Below are positions 16,350-24,605 of a stretch of 64,000 nucleotides of DNA, in pieces. This stretch comes from CAHJXG01 sp965277495 (GTDB taxonomy: Bacteria; Pseudomonadota; Alphaproteobacteria; Acetobacterales; Acetobacteraceae): positions 2,542,001 to 2,606,000 of the forward strand of contig OZ255824.1 of assembly GCA_965277495.1 (NCBI GenBank). The letters are read 5' to 3'. The notes under the pieces were generated by a model, which ran no database searches, was not told where the DNA came from, and saw only the letters and a list, made by a program, of their open reading frames with translations. The translations under genes were made by a program, and so were the position numbers. The first letter of the stretch is position 1; each line of letters begins with the position of its first letter.

Positions 16350-17105
16350 CTACTGGATCGTATAGCCGCCATCCACGACGAGGTTTGAGCCGGTGATCAT
16401 CCCGGCGGCCTCGCTGGCGAGGAACAGGGCGGCCTGCGCGATCTCCTCCGGCTGCGCGAAGCGGCCGACCGGAATTTTCCGCTTCATCGCCTCGCCGGCC
16501 TCCCCCGCCCAAGCCTTGCGCCCGAGTTCCGTCTCCACGACGGTGGGGGAAATTGCATTGACGGTGATGCCATAGGGTGCCCACTCCAGCGCCAGCACCT
16601 TCGTCAAGCCGAGCAGCCCGGCCTTGCTCGCACAATAGCTCAAGTGCCGGTCCAGCGCCACGAAGGCAGCCTGCGAGGCCATGTTGACGATCCGCCCGGC
16701 GCCCGCGTTGCGCAGCGCGGGGAACGCTGCGCGCGCCATCAGGAACGGCGCCCGCAGGTTGACCGCCATGGTGAGGTCCCAGCCCTCGTCCGTCACCGCC
16801 TCCGCCCGCTCGAGCAGCGCAACCCCGGCGTTGTTCACCAGGATGTCGAGCCGTCCGAATGCGCCGGTTGCTGCCGCCACTGCGCGAGCCGCCTCGCCGG
16901 GCGCCGTGATATCCGCCATGTGGGCGCAATGACCGCCGCCCGGCAGCGCGGCTGCCGTGTCCTCCGCCGCCGGGTTCAGGTCCGCGACCGCGACCTTGGC
17001 GCCGTGCACAGCGAGGGCGTGGGCGATGGCGGCGCCAATCCCGGACGCGCCGCCGGTGACGAGCGCCGTCTTGCCCGCGAAATCGAATGCGTTGCTTATG
17101 TTCAT
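16350..17105 (-). CDS. SDR-family NAD(P) dehydrogenase, D-threitol dehydrogenase-like
   Basis: This short-chain dehydrogenase of 251 residues has an intact cofactor loop TGGASGIG, NNAG, and the catalytic YCASK. ATG at 17105 overlaps the stop of the transporter binding-protein gene (ATGA), so it is the last gene of tetritol operon 2. SDR enzymes with this context oxidise D-threitol or related polyols; the exact substrate cannot be told from sequence. It converges with the regulator gene across 92 bp. Confidence 0.75.
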   Translation of the reverse strand: MNISNAFDFAGKTALVTGGASGIGAAIAHALAVHGAKVAVADLNPAAEDTAAALPGGGHCAHMADITAPGEAARAVAAATGAFGRLDILVNNAGVALLERAEAVTDEGWDLTMAVNLRAPFLMARAAFPALRNAGAGRIVNMASQAAFVALDRHLSYCASKAGLLGLTKVLALEWAPYGITVNAISPTVVETELGRKAWAGEAGEAMKRKIPVGRFAQPEEIAQAALFLASEAAGMITGSNLVVDGGYTIQ

Positions 17106-18109
17106 ACCTTCTGCCGCTTGGCGAGCAGCGCATCCGCGTTCTGCAGCGTGACTGGCGTCCAGGGCACGCTGTAGTTCGCTGCCGTGCCGCCGTCCCAGGG
17201 CATTTGCGCGGCGTATTGCTTCCAAGCCTCAGCCTGCGGCTGGTAACTCTCGCCCACGAGGTGGCGCAGCGCCACGTCCAGCGCGCCTTGCGCCTGTGCG
17301 GTGGCATCCTGCAGGATGCTCATCATCTCGCCCGCCTTCACGGCCAAGATCGCATCGCTCACGCCGTCGATGCCGACGATGGGAATTTGCTTAGGATCCA
17401 GCCCGGCGGCCTTCACGGCCTGCAGCGCGCCCAGCCCCATCTCGTCATTCTGGCCGATTACGCCGCCGATCTGGCCTGGGTGCGCTGTCAGCCAGTTCTC
17501 CATCAGGGACTGCGCCTCCGCCCGCGACCAATTGGCCGTCTTGTGCTCCAGGATCTTCATGCCTGGGTTGGCCGTCAGCACCTGTCGGTTGCCGCGCCCG
17601 CGCTCGATCTCCCCGCTTTGGCCGATCGGCCCTTCGATGATGACCACGTTGCCCTTGCCGCCCATCGCCTTGACGATGGCCTCCGCCTCCATCGCGCCAG
17701 CCTTCACGTCGTCCGAACCGACATAGGAGAGCAGGTCGTTGCCCGTCACGCGCGCATTGGAGCCGACCACCGGAATGTTTGCGGCCTTCGCCTTGCGGAC
17801 GGCGTCGGCGCCCGCCTGGATGTCAATCGGAACGAATATGATGGCGTCGAACCGCTGGGTGATCATGGTGTCGAACTGGTTGGACTGGGTCAGCGCGTCA
17901 TACTGCCCGTCGAACACGGTGATCGCGGCCTGTCCGCTGCGCGCCGCCGGGTGCGCCTTGATGGCGCCGGTCCAGAGCTGCATGAACTCGGCCTTGAGGC
18001 CGTACACGGCGGCGCCGATCTTGTAGCTCTTGCCAGCCTGGGCCCGGGCGATGGCCGGGATGGCCAGGGCGGCCGCGGTCCCGGCGAGAAGTGTCCTGCG
18101 CTGCAGCAT
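17102..18109 (-). CDS. Sugar ABC transporter periplasmic binding protein, operon 2
   Basis: This RbsB-like periplasmic binding protein has a twin-arginine-type signal (QRRTLLAGTAAALAIPAIARA). The mature part has IIFVPIDIQAGADAV, IGQNDEMGLGAL and IVGIDGVSDA, normal family motifs. It is only distantly similar to the operon 1 binding protein at 7095, so the two systems probably take different ligands or stereoisomers. Its stop overlaps the SDR start. Confidence 0.85.
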   Translation of the reverse strand: MLQRRTLLAGTAAALAIPAIARAQAGKSYKIGAAVYGLKAEFMQLWTGAIKAHPAARSGQAAITVFDGQYDALTQSNQFDTMITQRFDAIIFVPIDIQAGADAVRKAKAANIPVVGSNARVTGNDLLSYVGSDDVKAGAMEAEAIVKAMGGKGNVVIIEGPIGQSGEIERGRGNRQVLTANPGMKILEHKTANWSRAEAQSLMENWLTAHPGQIGGVIGQNDEMGLGALQAVKAAGLDPKQIPIVGIDGVSDAILAVKAGEMMSILQDATAQAQGALDVALRHLVGESYQPQAEAWKQYAAQMPWDGGTAANYSVPWTPVTLQNADALLAKRQKV

Positions 18110-18132
18110 GTGGAGGCTCCCTTATTGTTGTT

Positions 18133-19119
18133 TCAGTCGCGGCCGCGGCGCGACGTGTCGAGCAACACGGCGAGCACGATGATCGCGCCCTTGATGACCT
18201 GCTGGTAGTAAGAAGACACGCCCATCAAGTCCAGTCCGTTGTTGATCACCGCGATAATGAGTGCGCCGAGCACCGTGCCGAGGACGCTCCCCACCCCGCC
18301 GGTCAAGCTGGTGCCGCCGATCACCACGGCGGCGATGGCGTCCAGTTCGTAGCTCAATCCCGCCTGCGGCAGCGCGGAGGTGGTGCGTGCGGCCAGCACC
18401 ATTCCCGACAAGCCGGCCAGTGCCCCCGAGATGGCATAGACGGAAAAGATGATCTTGCGCGTGCCGACGCCGCTTGTGCGCGCGCTACGCTCGTTGCCGC
18501 CGGTCGCATACACGTAGCGGCCGTAGGTGGTGAACCGCAGCACGGCCCATGCCAGCAGCGCCGCCGCTGCGAACAGAACCACCGGCACCGGCACCCCGCT
18601 GACGAACCCTTGGCCGAGCAGGAGGAACCCAGGCGCCAGATGCGGCACCGGCATGCCGTCGTTGGCAATGAAGGTGAGGCCGCGCGCCACGCTCAGCATC
18701 CCGAGCGTCGCAACAAACGGCGGCACGCGCAACCGGGCGACCAGTGCGCCATTGATCATGCCCAGCCCAAGCCCGGCGCCCACGCCGACTGCCACCGCGG
18801 ACCACGCGCTGCCAGGGTTGGCGCCGGTGACGAGCGAGGCGCCCAGGATGCCGCACATCGCCAGCAAGGACCCCACCGAAAGGTCGATGCCGCCGGTCAG
18901 GATCACAAATGTCTGGCCGACCGCGAGGATGCCGTTGATGCTTGCCTGACGCAGCACGTTGAGGATGTTCAGCCGGGTCAGGAAGTACGGGTTGAGCAGG
19001 CTCAGCCCAATGCAGAGCGCGACGAACGCAATGACGATGCCGTAGCGCGACAGCGCGTGCCCGATTGCGAGGCCTAGGCGGGGAGCGCCGGGCTTGCCGG
19101 CAAGCTTCAGTTCGCTCAC
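18133..19119 (-). CDS. Sugar ABC transporter permease, operon 2
   Basis: This RbsC-like inner-membrane permease of 328 residues has about eight hydrophobic helices and the signatures TGGIDLSVGS, MINGALVARLRVPPFVATLG and IGGTSLTGGVG. The start is GTG at 19119, overlapping the ATPase stop in GTGA, which indicates translational coupling. It is a paralogue of the permease at 8162, with the conserved blocks recognisably alike. Confidence 0.9.
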   Translation of the reverse strand: MSELKLAGKPGAPRLGLAIGHALSRYGIVIAFVALCIGLSLLNPYFLTRLNILNVLRQASINGILAVGQTFVILTGGIDLSVGSLLAMCGILGASLVTGANPGSAWSAVAVGVGAGLGLGMINGALVARLRVPPFVATLGMLSVARGLTFIANDGMPVPHLAPGFLLLGQGFVSGVPVPVVLFAAAALLAWAVLRFTTYGRYVYATGGNERSARTSGVGTRKIIFSVYAISGALAGLSGMVLAARTTSALPQAGLSYELDAIAAVVIGGTSLTGGVGSVLGTVLGALIIAVINNGLDLMGVSSYYQQVIKGAIIVLAVLLDTSRRGRD

Positions 19120-20603
19120 GACGCAAGCTGCATCAGGCGTTCCTGGGATGCCTCCGCCCGGTCCACCACGCCCGCCAGGCGTCCGCGGCGGAATACCGCG
19201 ATGCGGTCGCTCATGCCCAGCACCTCCGGCAACTCGGACGACACCATGACGACGCAGCGCCCGCCTGCCACGAATCGGGACAGGAACGCGTACACCTCCC
19301 GCTTGGCGCCTTCGTCCACGCCGCGGGTCGGTTCATCGCACAGCAGGATGCGCGGCTCGGTGCCGAGACAGCGCGCAAGCACGACTTTCTGCTGGTTGCC
19401 GCCGCTAAGGCTTTGCACCGGAGCCTCGATGGAACGTGCCTTGATGCGGAACAGGTCCACCATCCGCCCTACCTGCAAGCGTTCCCGGCCTTCCGAGATC
19501 AATGGCCCGTTGGACAGGCGGGGCAGGCAGGACAGGGTGGCGTTCTCCCGCACCGACCCGGTCATGACGAGGCCCGTCGCCTTGCGGTCTTCCGTCACCA
19601 TCGCCATCCCGGCCTGTAGCGCATCGGCCGGGCGGGTTATGCGGACCCGCTGGCCATCAATGCGGATCTCGCCCTGGCTGAGCGGCGCCAGGCCGTACAC
19701 CGTTTCGAGGAACTCGCTGCGGCCCGCGCCCATCAGCCCGTAGATGCCGAGCACTTCGCCCCGGCGCACGTCGAGCGAGATCCCCTCAAACCAGCCCTCC
19801 CGGCTCAAGCGCCGCATGCCCAGCATGACCGGCCCGTCCGGGGCGGGATGGGTGCGGTACTCGTCCTGCAGCTCGGCCCCCAGGATGAGCCGCACGAGGC
19901 CGGGCCGGTCGATGTCGGCGATCCGTCCCGTGGCCACAAAGCCGCCGTCGCGGAAAACGGTGTAGTCGTCGGCGATTGCGAATATCTCGGTCAGCCGATG
20001 GCTCACGTAGATTACGCCCACGCCTTGGGCCGTCAGTGTGCGGATGGCGTCGAACAGGACTTCGGTTTCCGCCTCCCCGATCGCCGACGTGGGCTCGTCC
20101 ATGATGAGGACCTTGCTCTCGTGGCTGATCGCCTTGGCGATCTCGACCAATTGGGTTTGCGCGAGGCTCAGGCTGCGCATGGATGCTGTCGGCTCGATGC
20201 GAAAATGCAACCGGCCCAGCAGCTCGGCCGCGCGGCGGTTGAGGCGCCCGTGGTCCACGATGCAACCGAACCGGCGCGGTTCGCGGCCGAGGAACAGGTT
20301 CTCAGCCACAGTCATGTCCGGGATGGGCGAAAGTTCCTGCGTGATGATCGCGAGCCCCCCCGCCAGCGCCTGCGCCGGCATGGCAAAGTTCACGTCATGG
20401 CCGAGGACCGCAATTCGTCCGGAGTCGCGGCGGAGCAATCCCATGAGGATGTTGAGGAAGGTGCTCTTGCCGGCGCCGTTGCCGCCGCAGAGTGCGTGGA
20501 CGGTGCCGGGGCGAAGGAGCAGGCGGCCGTTGCGCAAGGCCGGTACGCCGGCGAAGCTCTTGACCACGCCTTCTGCTTCCAGCAACGGCCCTATGCCCAA
20601 CAC
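19116..20603 (-). CDS. Sugar ABC transporter ATP-binding protein, operon 2
   Basis: This is an RbsA-type tandem ATPase. Domain 1 has the P-loop GGNGAGKST, signature LSLAQTQLVEIAKAI and VLIMDEPTSAI. Domain 2 has GLMGAGRSEFLE, LSGGNQQKVVLARCL and LLCDEPTRGVD. GTG at 20603 with GGAG five bases upstream gives 495 residues, normal for RbsA; a longer frame to 20684 would begin inside a TTGACA that looks like a -35 box. It is the first gene of operon 2. Confidence 0.88.
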   Translation of the reverse strand: MLGIGPLLEAEGVVKSFAGVPALRNGRLLLRPGTVHALCGGNGAGKSTFLNILMGLLRRDSGRIAVLGHDVNFAMPAQALAGGLAIITQELSPIPDMTVAENLFLGREPRRFGCIVDHGRLNRRAAELLGRLHFRIEPTASMRSLSLAQTQLVEIAKAISHESKVLIMDEPTSAIGEAETEVLFDAIRTLTAQGVGVIYVSHRLTEIFAIADDYTVFRDGGFVATGRIADIDRPGLVRLILGAELQDEYRTHPAPDGPVMLGMRRLSREGWFEGISLDVRRGEVLGIYGLMGAGRSEFLETVYGLAPLSQGEIRIDGQRVRITRPADALQAGMAMVTEDRKATGLVMTGSVRENATLSCLPRLSNGPLISEGRERLQVGRMVDLFRIKARSIEAPVQSLSGGNQQKVVLARCLGTEPRILLCDEPTRGVDEGAKREVYAFLSRFVAGGRCVVMVSSELPEVLGMSDRIAVFRRGRLAGVVDRAEASQERLMQLAS

Positions 20604-20678
20604 CTGCTCTCCAGCCTTTCCGCTCTGTTCAGGCGACAGGCGATCTATGGGCAGGAGGTTCAAAGGTATCGTCCAGCG

Positions 20679-20684
20679 TGTCAA
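20679..20684 (-). promoter_or_regulatory. Candidate -35 box for tetritol operon 2
   Basis: TTGACA occurs on the minus strand about 75 bases before the chosen ATPase start. No convincing -10 hexamer stands at 16-18 bases, so this is only a candidate. Confidence 0.3.
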
Positions 20685-20848
20685 GACGTCGTGGGCCAGG
20701 CCACAGGGCGACCGCTCGAAAGCTATTTACCCTGATTGCTTGAACAAGGCTTTGAGATCGTCGGTGTCCCATGCGTAAGCCTGGTGCACGGATCGGGCGG
20801 TGGTGCCGAGGCGCTGGCTGAGGTTGCGGAGCGCCTCCCAATTCCCGG

Positions 20849-21400
20849 ATGCCCATCGTGCTGTTCAAGCTGAAGCAGAACCGCCGTCATCACATCGCGC
20901 GGCAGAGGCGCAAGGTGACGAATCCGCTGGGAGCGCTGCTCCGCGGCCGGCCTATGACGCCAGCCTGCGTCGGCGTGGCAGCCTGACGACATGGGTGAGT
21001 GGCGAGGCAATCGCGGCGTGGGCGGCCGAAGCACGCCCCCGAGGTGGGCAGTCCTGGTATTCGCCTTTGGCCATTCTGACGGCGCTCACGATCAGTGCGG
21101 TGTTCCGCTTGGCCTACCGGCAGGCCGAGGGGCTGCTTGAGAGACACGGGACCGCAACACGCGGTCGTGGCGGACGCTGCACCTGGGCGTGGACGCCGGC
21201 ACTGGCCGGATCGTGGCCGCGACGCTGGCTCCCAAGGACACGGACGACGCGCCCCAGGCCGCCCCTTTGCTCGATCAGGCCACGATCGGCAGCAGCCTTC
21301 GCGCCCGGGCCCCGCCGGTCGTGGAAACCGAGGCCAAGGTCGCCTGCTCGGCGCTGAGCCGGATGGCCAAGCTGGGCATGCTGGTGTTCCAACGCGTCCG
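20849..21400 (+). pseudogene. IS5 family transposase remnant
   Basis: Three blocks of one IS5-type transposase survive. RRHHIARQRRKVTN starts the protein at 20849. YDASLRRRGSLTTWVSGEAI through AVFRLAYRQAEGLLE follows in another frame. LGVDAGTGRIVAATLAPKDTDDA follows in a third frame after a large internal deletion near 21142. The first frame change coincides with a GC-rich palindromic stretch at 20924-20950. The C-terminal half is missing. The remnant separates the tetritol island from the lactonase gene. Confidence 0.8.
20924..20950. repeat. Probable palindromic mini-insertion in IS5 transposase
   Basis: GGAGC-GCT-GCTCC lies inside CCGC...GCGG, exactly where the conserved TN-W-(P/A)-YDA junction should be, and it moves the frame. 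Net length is uncertain (20 bp fits if the parent read AAC-TGG-CCG-GCC). This is the least secure member of the group. Confidence 0.45.
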
Positions 21401-21579
21401 TCGAATATCCCTTGGGATGGGGCTCTACGTCCACAATCCGGAGTCTGGACCAAAGCCCATCGGCGTTGGTGCTCCCTTCAAATGGTTTCGCTTGCGGGCT
21501 TGACCTTCCCGCCCGCTCCAGGTCCAGATTGCCCCATCCACCGGACGGCACGGGGGGACAAATCGGGGGAGGACGGCCA

Positions 21580-22794
21580 GTGTCTCAAAACGTGATCGGA
21601 TGCTGGCCAAGCGGCGGCCTGGCGCGGCGACGGCTAATCCAGGCTGGCGCGGGATGGGCGGCGCTCTCGCCTGCTTGGGGGATGGCCCAGCCTGCGGCGA
21701 GCCCAGTCCCGCCCAGCGTCGTGACCAACCCACCCCGACAATGGCAGCCGGGTGCACCGCCGACGATCTATCCCGACCCCGATGTCATCGCGGTGGACCC
21801 GTCCTTCAACGACTATCTCCTCGGCATCACGGCCATCCGCCGCGTCTGGACCGGCGGGCTTTGGGCCGAGGGGCCGGCATGGTCGAGCCAGGGACAGTAC
21901 CTCGTTTTCAGCGACGTGCAGGCGAACCTGCAATACCGCTATCTCTGGGACAGCGGCCGCACGACCGTGTTTCGCCGCCCGTCCAACAACAGCAACGGGA
22001 ACGCCTTCGACTTCCAAGGGCGTCAACTCTCCACCGAGGACTTTTTCCGCCGGGTAATCCGCTGGGAGCACGACGGCACCATGACAGTGATCGCGAGCTC
22101 GTTCGACGGCAAGGCGCTGAACTCCCCCAACGATCTTGTGCCGCATCCCGATGGCAGCATCTGGTTCACCGACCCCTACTACGGCGCCACGCTGTCGGAG
22201 GGGCACCCCGACGTCGCGGGCGGCGCCAGCAACCCGAGCGGGCTGCTGAACCCGCTGATCGGGGCGCCCAATGCCGATGCCATCGGCGGCCAAAAGCGGG
22301 AGCTTCCGGCAAGCGTATACCGCTGGGACCCGAGCGGGCGCCTGGACCGGGTCGCGAGCGAGGACACGCTGCCCGATCCCAATGGCATCTGCTTCTCGCC
22401 GGACTACAAGACCCTCTACATCGCCAGCACCGGCAAGGGCCCGGGAGAGTCGGGGCCGGGCGGACGCGGCGTGCTGTTCGCCTACGACGTGCGGGGGCAG
22501 GGGCTTGGCCCGGCGCGAGTTTTCACCGACATGATGGTGGACGGGGTGCATTGCGGGCCGGACGGCATGCGCGCGGACGTCCACGGCAACCTATGGTGTA
22601 GTTCCAATGCTCCGCTAGGCTATGCGGGTGTCGTGGTGTTCAACGCGCAGGGCAAGCTGATCGGCCGCATCCGCCTGCCGGAAGTCGGCGCCAACGTCGC
22701 CTTCGGCGGGCCGAAGCGCAACCACCTGTTCATCACCGCGAGCCAGTCGCTTTACGTGCTGCAGGTGCAAACCCAAGGTGCGGCCCCGGGCTGA
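21580..22794 (+). CDS. Exported SMP-30/gluconolactonase family protein
   Basis: This is a six-bladed beta-propeller hydrolase of the SMP-30/gluconolactonase/LRE family, which typically opens sugar lactones using a bound divalent metal. The start is GTG at 21580, with a very strong GGGGGAGGA six bases upstream. The N-terminus has ARRRLIQAGAGWAAL and AQPAA, a twin-arginine-type export signal, so it acts in the periplasm. Conserved blades include EGPAWSSQGQYLVFSDV, SPNDLVPHPDGSIWFTDP and PDPNGICFSPD. It follows the transport operons but is transcribed alone, and the substrate is unknown. Confidence 0.85.
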   Translation: MSQNVIGCWPSGGLARRRLIQAGAGWAALSPAWGMAQPAASPVPPSVVTNPPRQWQPGAPPTIYPDPDVIAVDPSFNDYLLGITAIRRVWTGGLWAEGPAWSSQGQYLVFSDVQANLQYRYLWDSGRTTVFRRPSNNSNGNAFDFQGRQLSTEDFFRRVIRWEHDGTMTVIASSFDGKALNSPNDLVPHPDGSIWFTDPYYGATLSEGHPDVAGGASNPSGLLNPLIGAPNADAIGGQKRELPASVYRWDPSGRLDRVASEDTLPDPNGICFSPDYKTLYIASTGKGPGESGPGGRGVLFAYDVRGQGLGPARVFTDMMVDGVHCGPDGMRADVHGNLWCSSNAPLGYAGVVVFNAQGKLIGRIRLPEVGANVAFGGPKRNHLFITASQSLYVLQVQTQGAAPG

Positions 22795-23337
22795 CGCGGC
22801 GGCCGCGTGCGCTGCGGCGCGGAACTGGGCACCGACGAGCTGCATCCTGGGACGGCGCGCCTGTGGTTGCGCCGCAGCGGCGACGCTGGTGACCTCGGCC
22901 CAAACCTGGAAGGCATGGAGGCGGACAGCGCGATTGGTGGTCGCGGGCACTTGATGGGGGCGGAGGTGCAAGAAGTCGTTGATCCCGTCATGGGCGGACA
23001 ATAAGCGCTGCGCCTGGCCCTCGAGGACGCAACGCCAAAGCCATCTGAAAGCCCCTCGAAACGCAGGCATTGCCATCCGTCATGCCCGTGATCGGTCTTT
23101 GCGGACGATCACGCCCGGAACGTGTGCCCGGTGCCCTCGCGCACGGCAGCCACCCACCACAAGCCCCAAGGCGCGGATCTTCGAGCTTGGGCCAGCGAGG
23201 GATGTGCAGGCCACAATTTCAGGATACTGCGGACAGAGCTTCGCCGCTTGGGCATTGCCGGCGTCACCCCCTCGGTCGCGTGCGGTTGGGGACAGGCGTC
23301 AGCCGCTACAACCCCCGCTTTGGTGCCGTAGCGAGTT
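22795..23337. other. Gene-free stretch holding an IS6 remnant
   Basis: No intact gene is seen. The left part contains the IS6 transposase tail listed separately. From 23060 to 23337, up to the IS256 inverted repeat, I recognise nothing. Confidence 0.5.
22870..23028 (-). pseudogene. IS6 family transposase, C-terminal fragment
   Basis: About 53 residues remain: EGQAQRLLSAHDGINDFLHL, VPATTNRAVRLHAFQVWAEV and TSVAAA correspond to the C-terminal end of IS6/IS26-type transposases. The catalytic domain is absent, and the normal stop after the alanine run is lost. Confidence 0.75.
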
Positions 23338-23472
23338 GTGTGGAAATTGGCTGAGCGGCGTGTCTCCAGCGGGTTGATAATTGGTCGGTCTAGGCGGCGA
23401 GGTCAACGGGGACGGGGGCAGTAAGCTTCTCGCCCAAGGTTTGCCATCCGTTCGCCTTGCGCTTGGTGATCT

Positions 23473-23497
23473 CGCGCAAACGCTTCGCGTTTCGCTG
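23473..23497. repeat. Palindromic mini-insertion in IS256 transposase (25 bp, frameshifting)
   Basis: CGCGCAAACGC and GCGTTTCGCTG flank TTC. The flanks are GATCT on the left and GGCCTGA on the right, so the insert sits between CT and GG. Removing 25 bp restores G-Q-I-T in one frame. Confidence 0.8.
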
Positions 23498-24420
23498 GGC
23501 CTGACGCGAGCAAAGTCCAGAACAGCATTGAGGCCGTCTCGGCCGAGGGCAGCACGGTCTGCGTGTTGATGCGGCGCTTGAACTCTTCGTGCAGCCGCTC
23601 GATCGCGTTCGTGGTCCGCGCCGACTTCCACTGGCTCGGGGGCAAGCGGAGGAAAACAAACAGGCGGTCGCCGGCCTCTTCCAGGCTCGTTGCTACCGCC
23701 GGGCAGCGCAGCCGCCACTTGCGCAGAAAGGCTTTGCGCCTGGTTTGCACCTCTTTGGTGGTCGCGGCGTAGATCATGTCGGTGTAGTCGGCCGAGACCT
23801 CCTCGTGTAGCGCGTCGGGCGCATGGGCCAAGAGGTTGCGATGCTTGTGAACCGTACACCGTTGGGCCGGCACGTCGGGCCACAACGCCGCCAGTGCCCG
23901 CTCCAGCCCAGCCCCGCCATCGGTGACCAGGAACTCCGGCGTCTTCAGCCCACGAGCGGTCAGATCATCAGGATGCCGCGCCACGCCGCCTCGCTTTCCC
24001 CGCCGATGTTCTTGACGGCCAGCAGCACCTTCCTCCACGTGCGGCTGACGACGTCTTTGCCCACCGCGCCGCCGAACAAGGCGGCCAGCGCGCGCTTGAC
24101 GCGGCGCGTGTCGATCCCGGACAGGTAGGCGCCCGCGACCAGCGCCTCGACCTGCCGCGTCATCCGGGCATACCGGGGCAGCGACGCGCTGCGCCATTCC
24201 TGCGTGCCCCCGCCCTCGGCCGTCATGCGCGCTTGCGGCACGCTGATCTCTACTGGGCCGAACGAGCCGAGCAGCTGGCGCTCCCGCGTCCCGTTCCGGT
24301 AACCCGAGGGCTTGCCTTCCGCGCGCTCGTGCCGCGTGCGGCCCAACGCCGCCGTCAGCTCCTGCTCCAGCAGTTCCTCTATAAAGCCACGCACCCGGTC
24401 CCGGATGCCCACCTCGATCT

Positions 24421-24447
24421 CGCCGAAACGCGAAGCGTTTGCGGCTG
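24421..24447. repeat. Palindromic mini-insertion in IS256 transposase (27 bp, in frame)
   Basis: CGCCGAAACGC and GCGTTTGCGGCTG flank GAA. The flanks are GATCT and GGTCAAA: again an insertion between CT and GG. It adds nine residues to the protein after FDP (ANASRFGE region). Confidence 0.8.
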
Positions 24448-24605
24448 GGTCAAACCAGGCCTTACCCGCAAACAGCGTCGTGCCGTCCGCATCCGTCTTC
24501 GTGCTAGTCTCTTCCATGGCGTGGTCTCCGCCGGCGCTCGAACGCCGGTAATGGTTCGTTGAACAAACCAGAGACTACGCCACCAACCTATTTCCACCAC
24601 ATCCG

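Larger units (their letters stand above)
23390..24517 (-). pseudogene. IS256 family transposase with deletions and two mini-insertions
   Basis: This is a mutator-type (IS256) transposase. Recognisable parts in order are RDRVRGFIEELLEQEL, GYRNGTRERQLL, VEALVAGAYLSGIDTRRVKRAL, NIGGESEAAWRGIL, TPEFLVTDGGAGLERALAALWP and RTTNAIERLHEEFKRR. Lesions: a 27-bp in-frame palindromic insert (24421-24447); a deletion of roughly 50 codons that fuses SRTWRKV directly to LLAVKN and removes the first catalytic Asp region; a 1-bp deletion near 23967 that changes frame at ILDDL; and a 25-bp palindromic insert (23473-23497) that shifts frame before ITKRKANGWQTL. The product is inactive. Confidence 0.85.
23338..24600 (-). 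mobile_element. IS256 family element, defective
   Basis: The element is about 1.26 kb, with imperfect terminal inverted repeats: GTGTGGAAATTGG...GCGGCGTGTCTCC at the left, against GTGGTGGAAATAGG...GTGGCGTAGTCTC read inward from 24600. It carries one broken transposase gene. Its right end directly abuts a truncated IS630 gene, so it seems to have landed in or beside that element. Confidence 0.65.

Noticed and set aside
20267..20283. CGAACC-N5-GGTTCG inside the operon 2 ATPase gene, like the second-type mini-insertion
   Set aside because: The encoded residues sit in a normal stretch of an RbsA protein without extra length, the loop is five bases and the flanks do not match, so it is probably chance.
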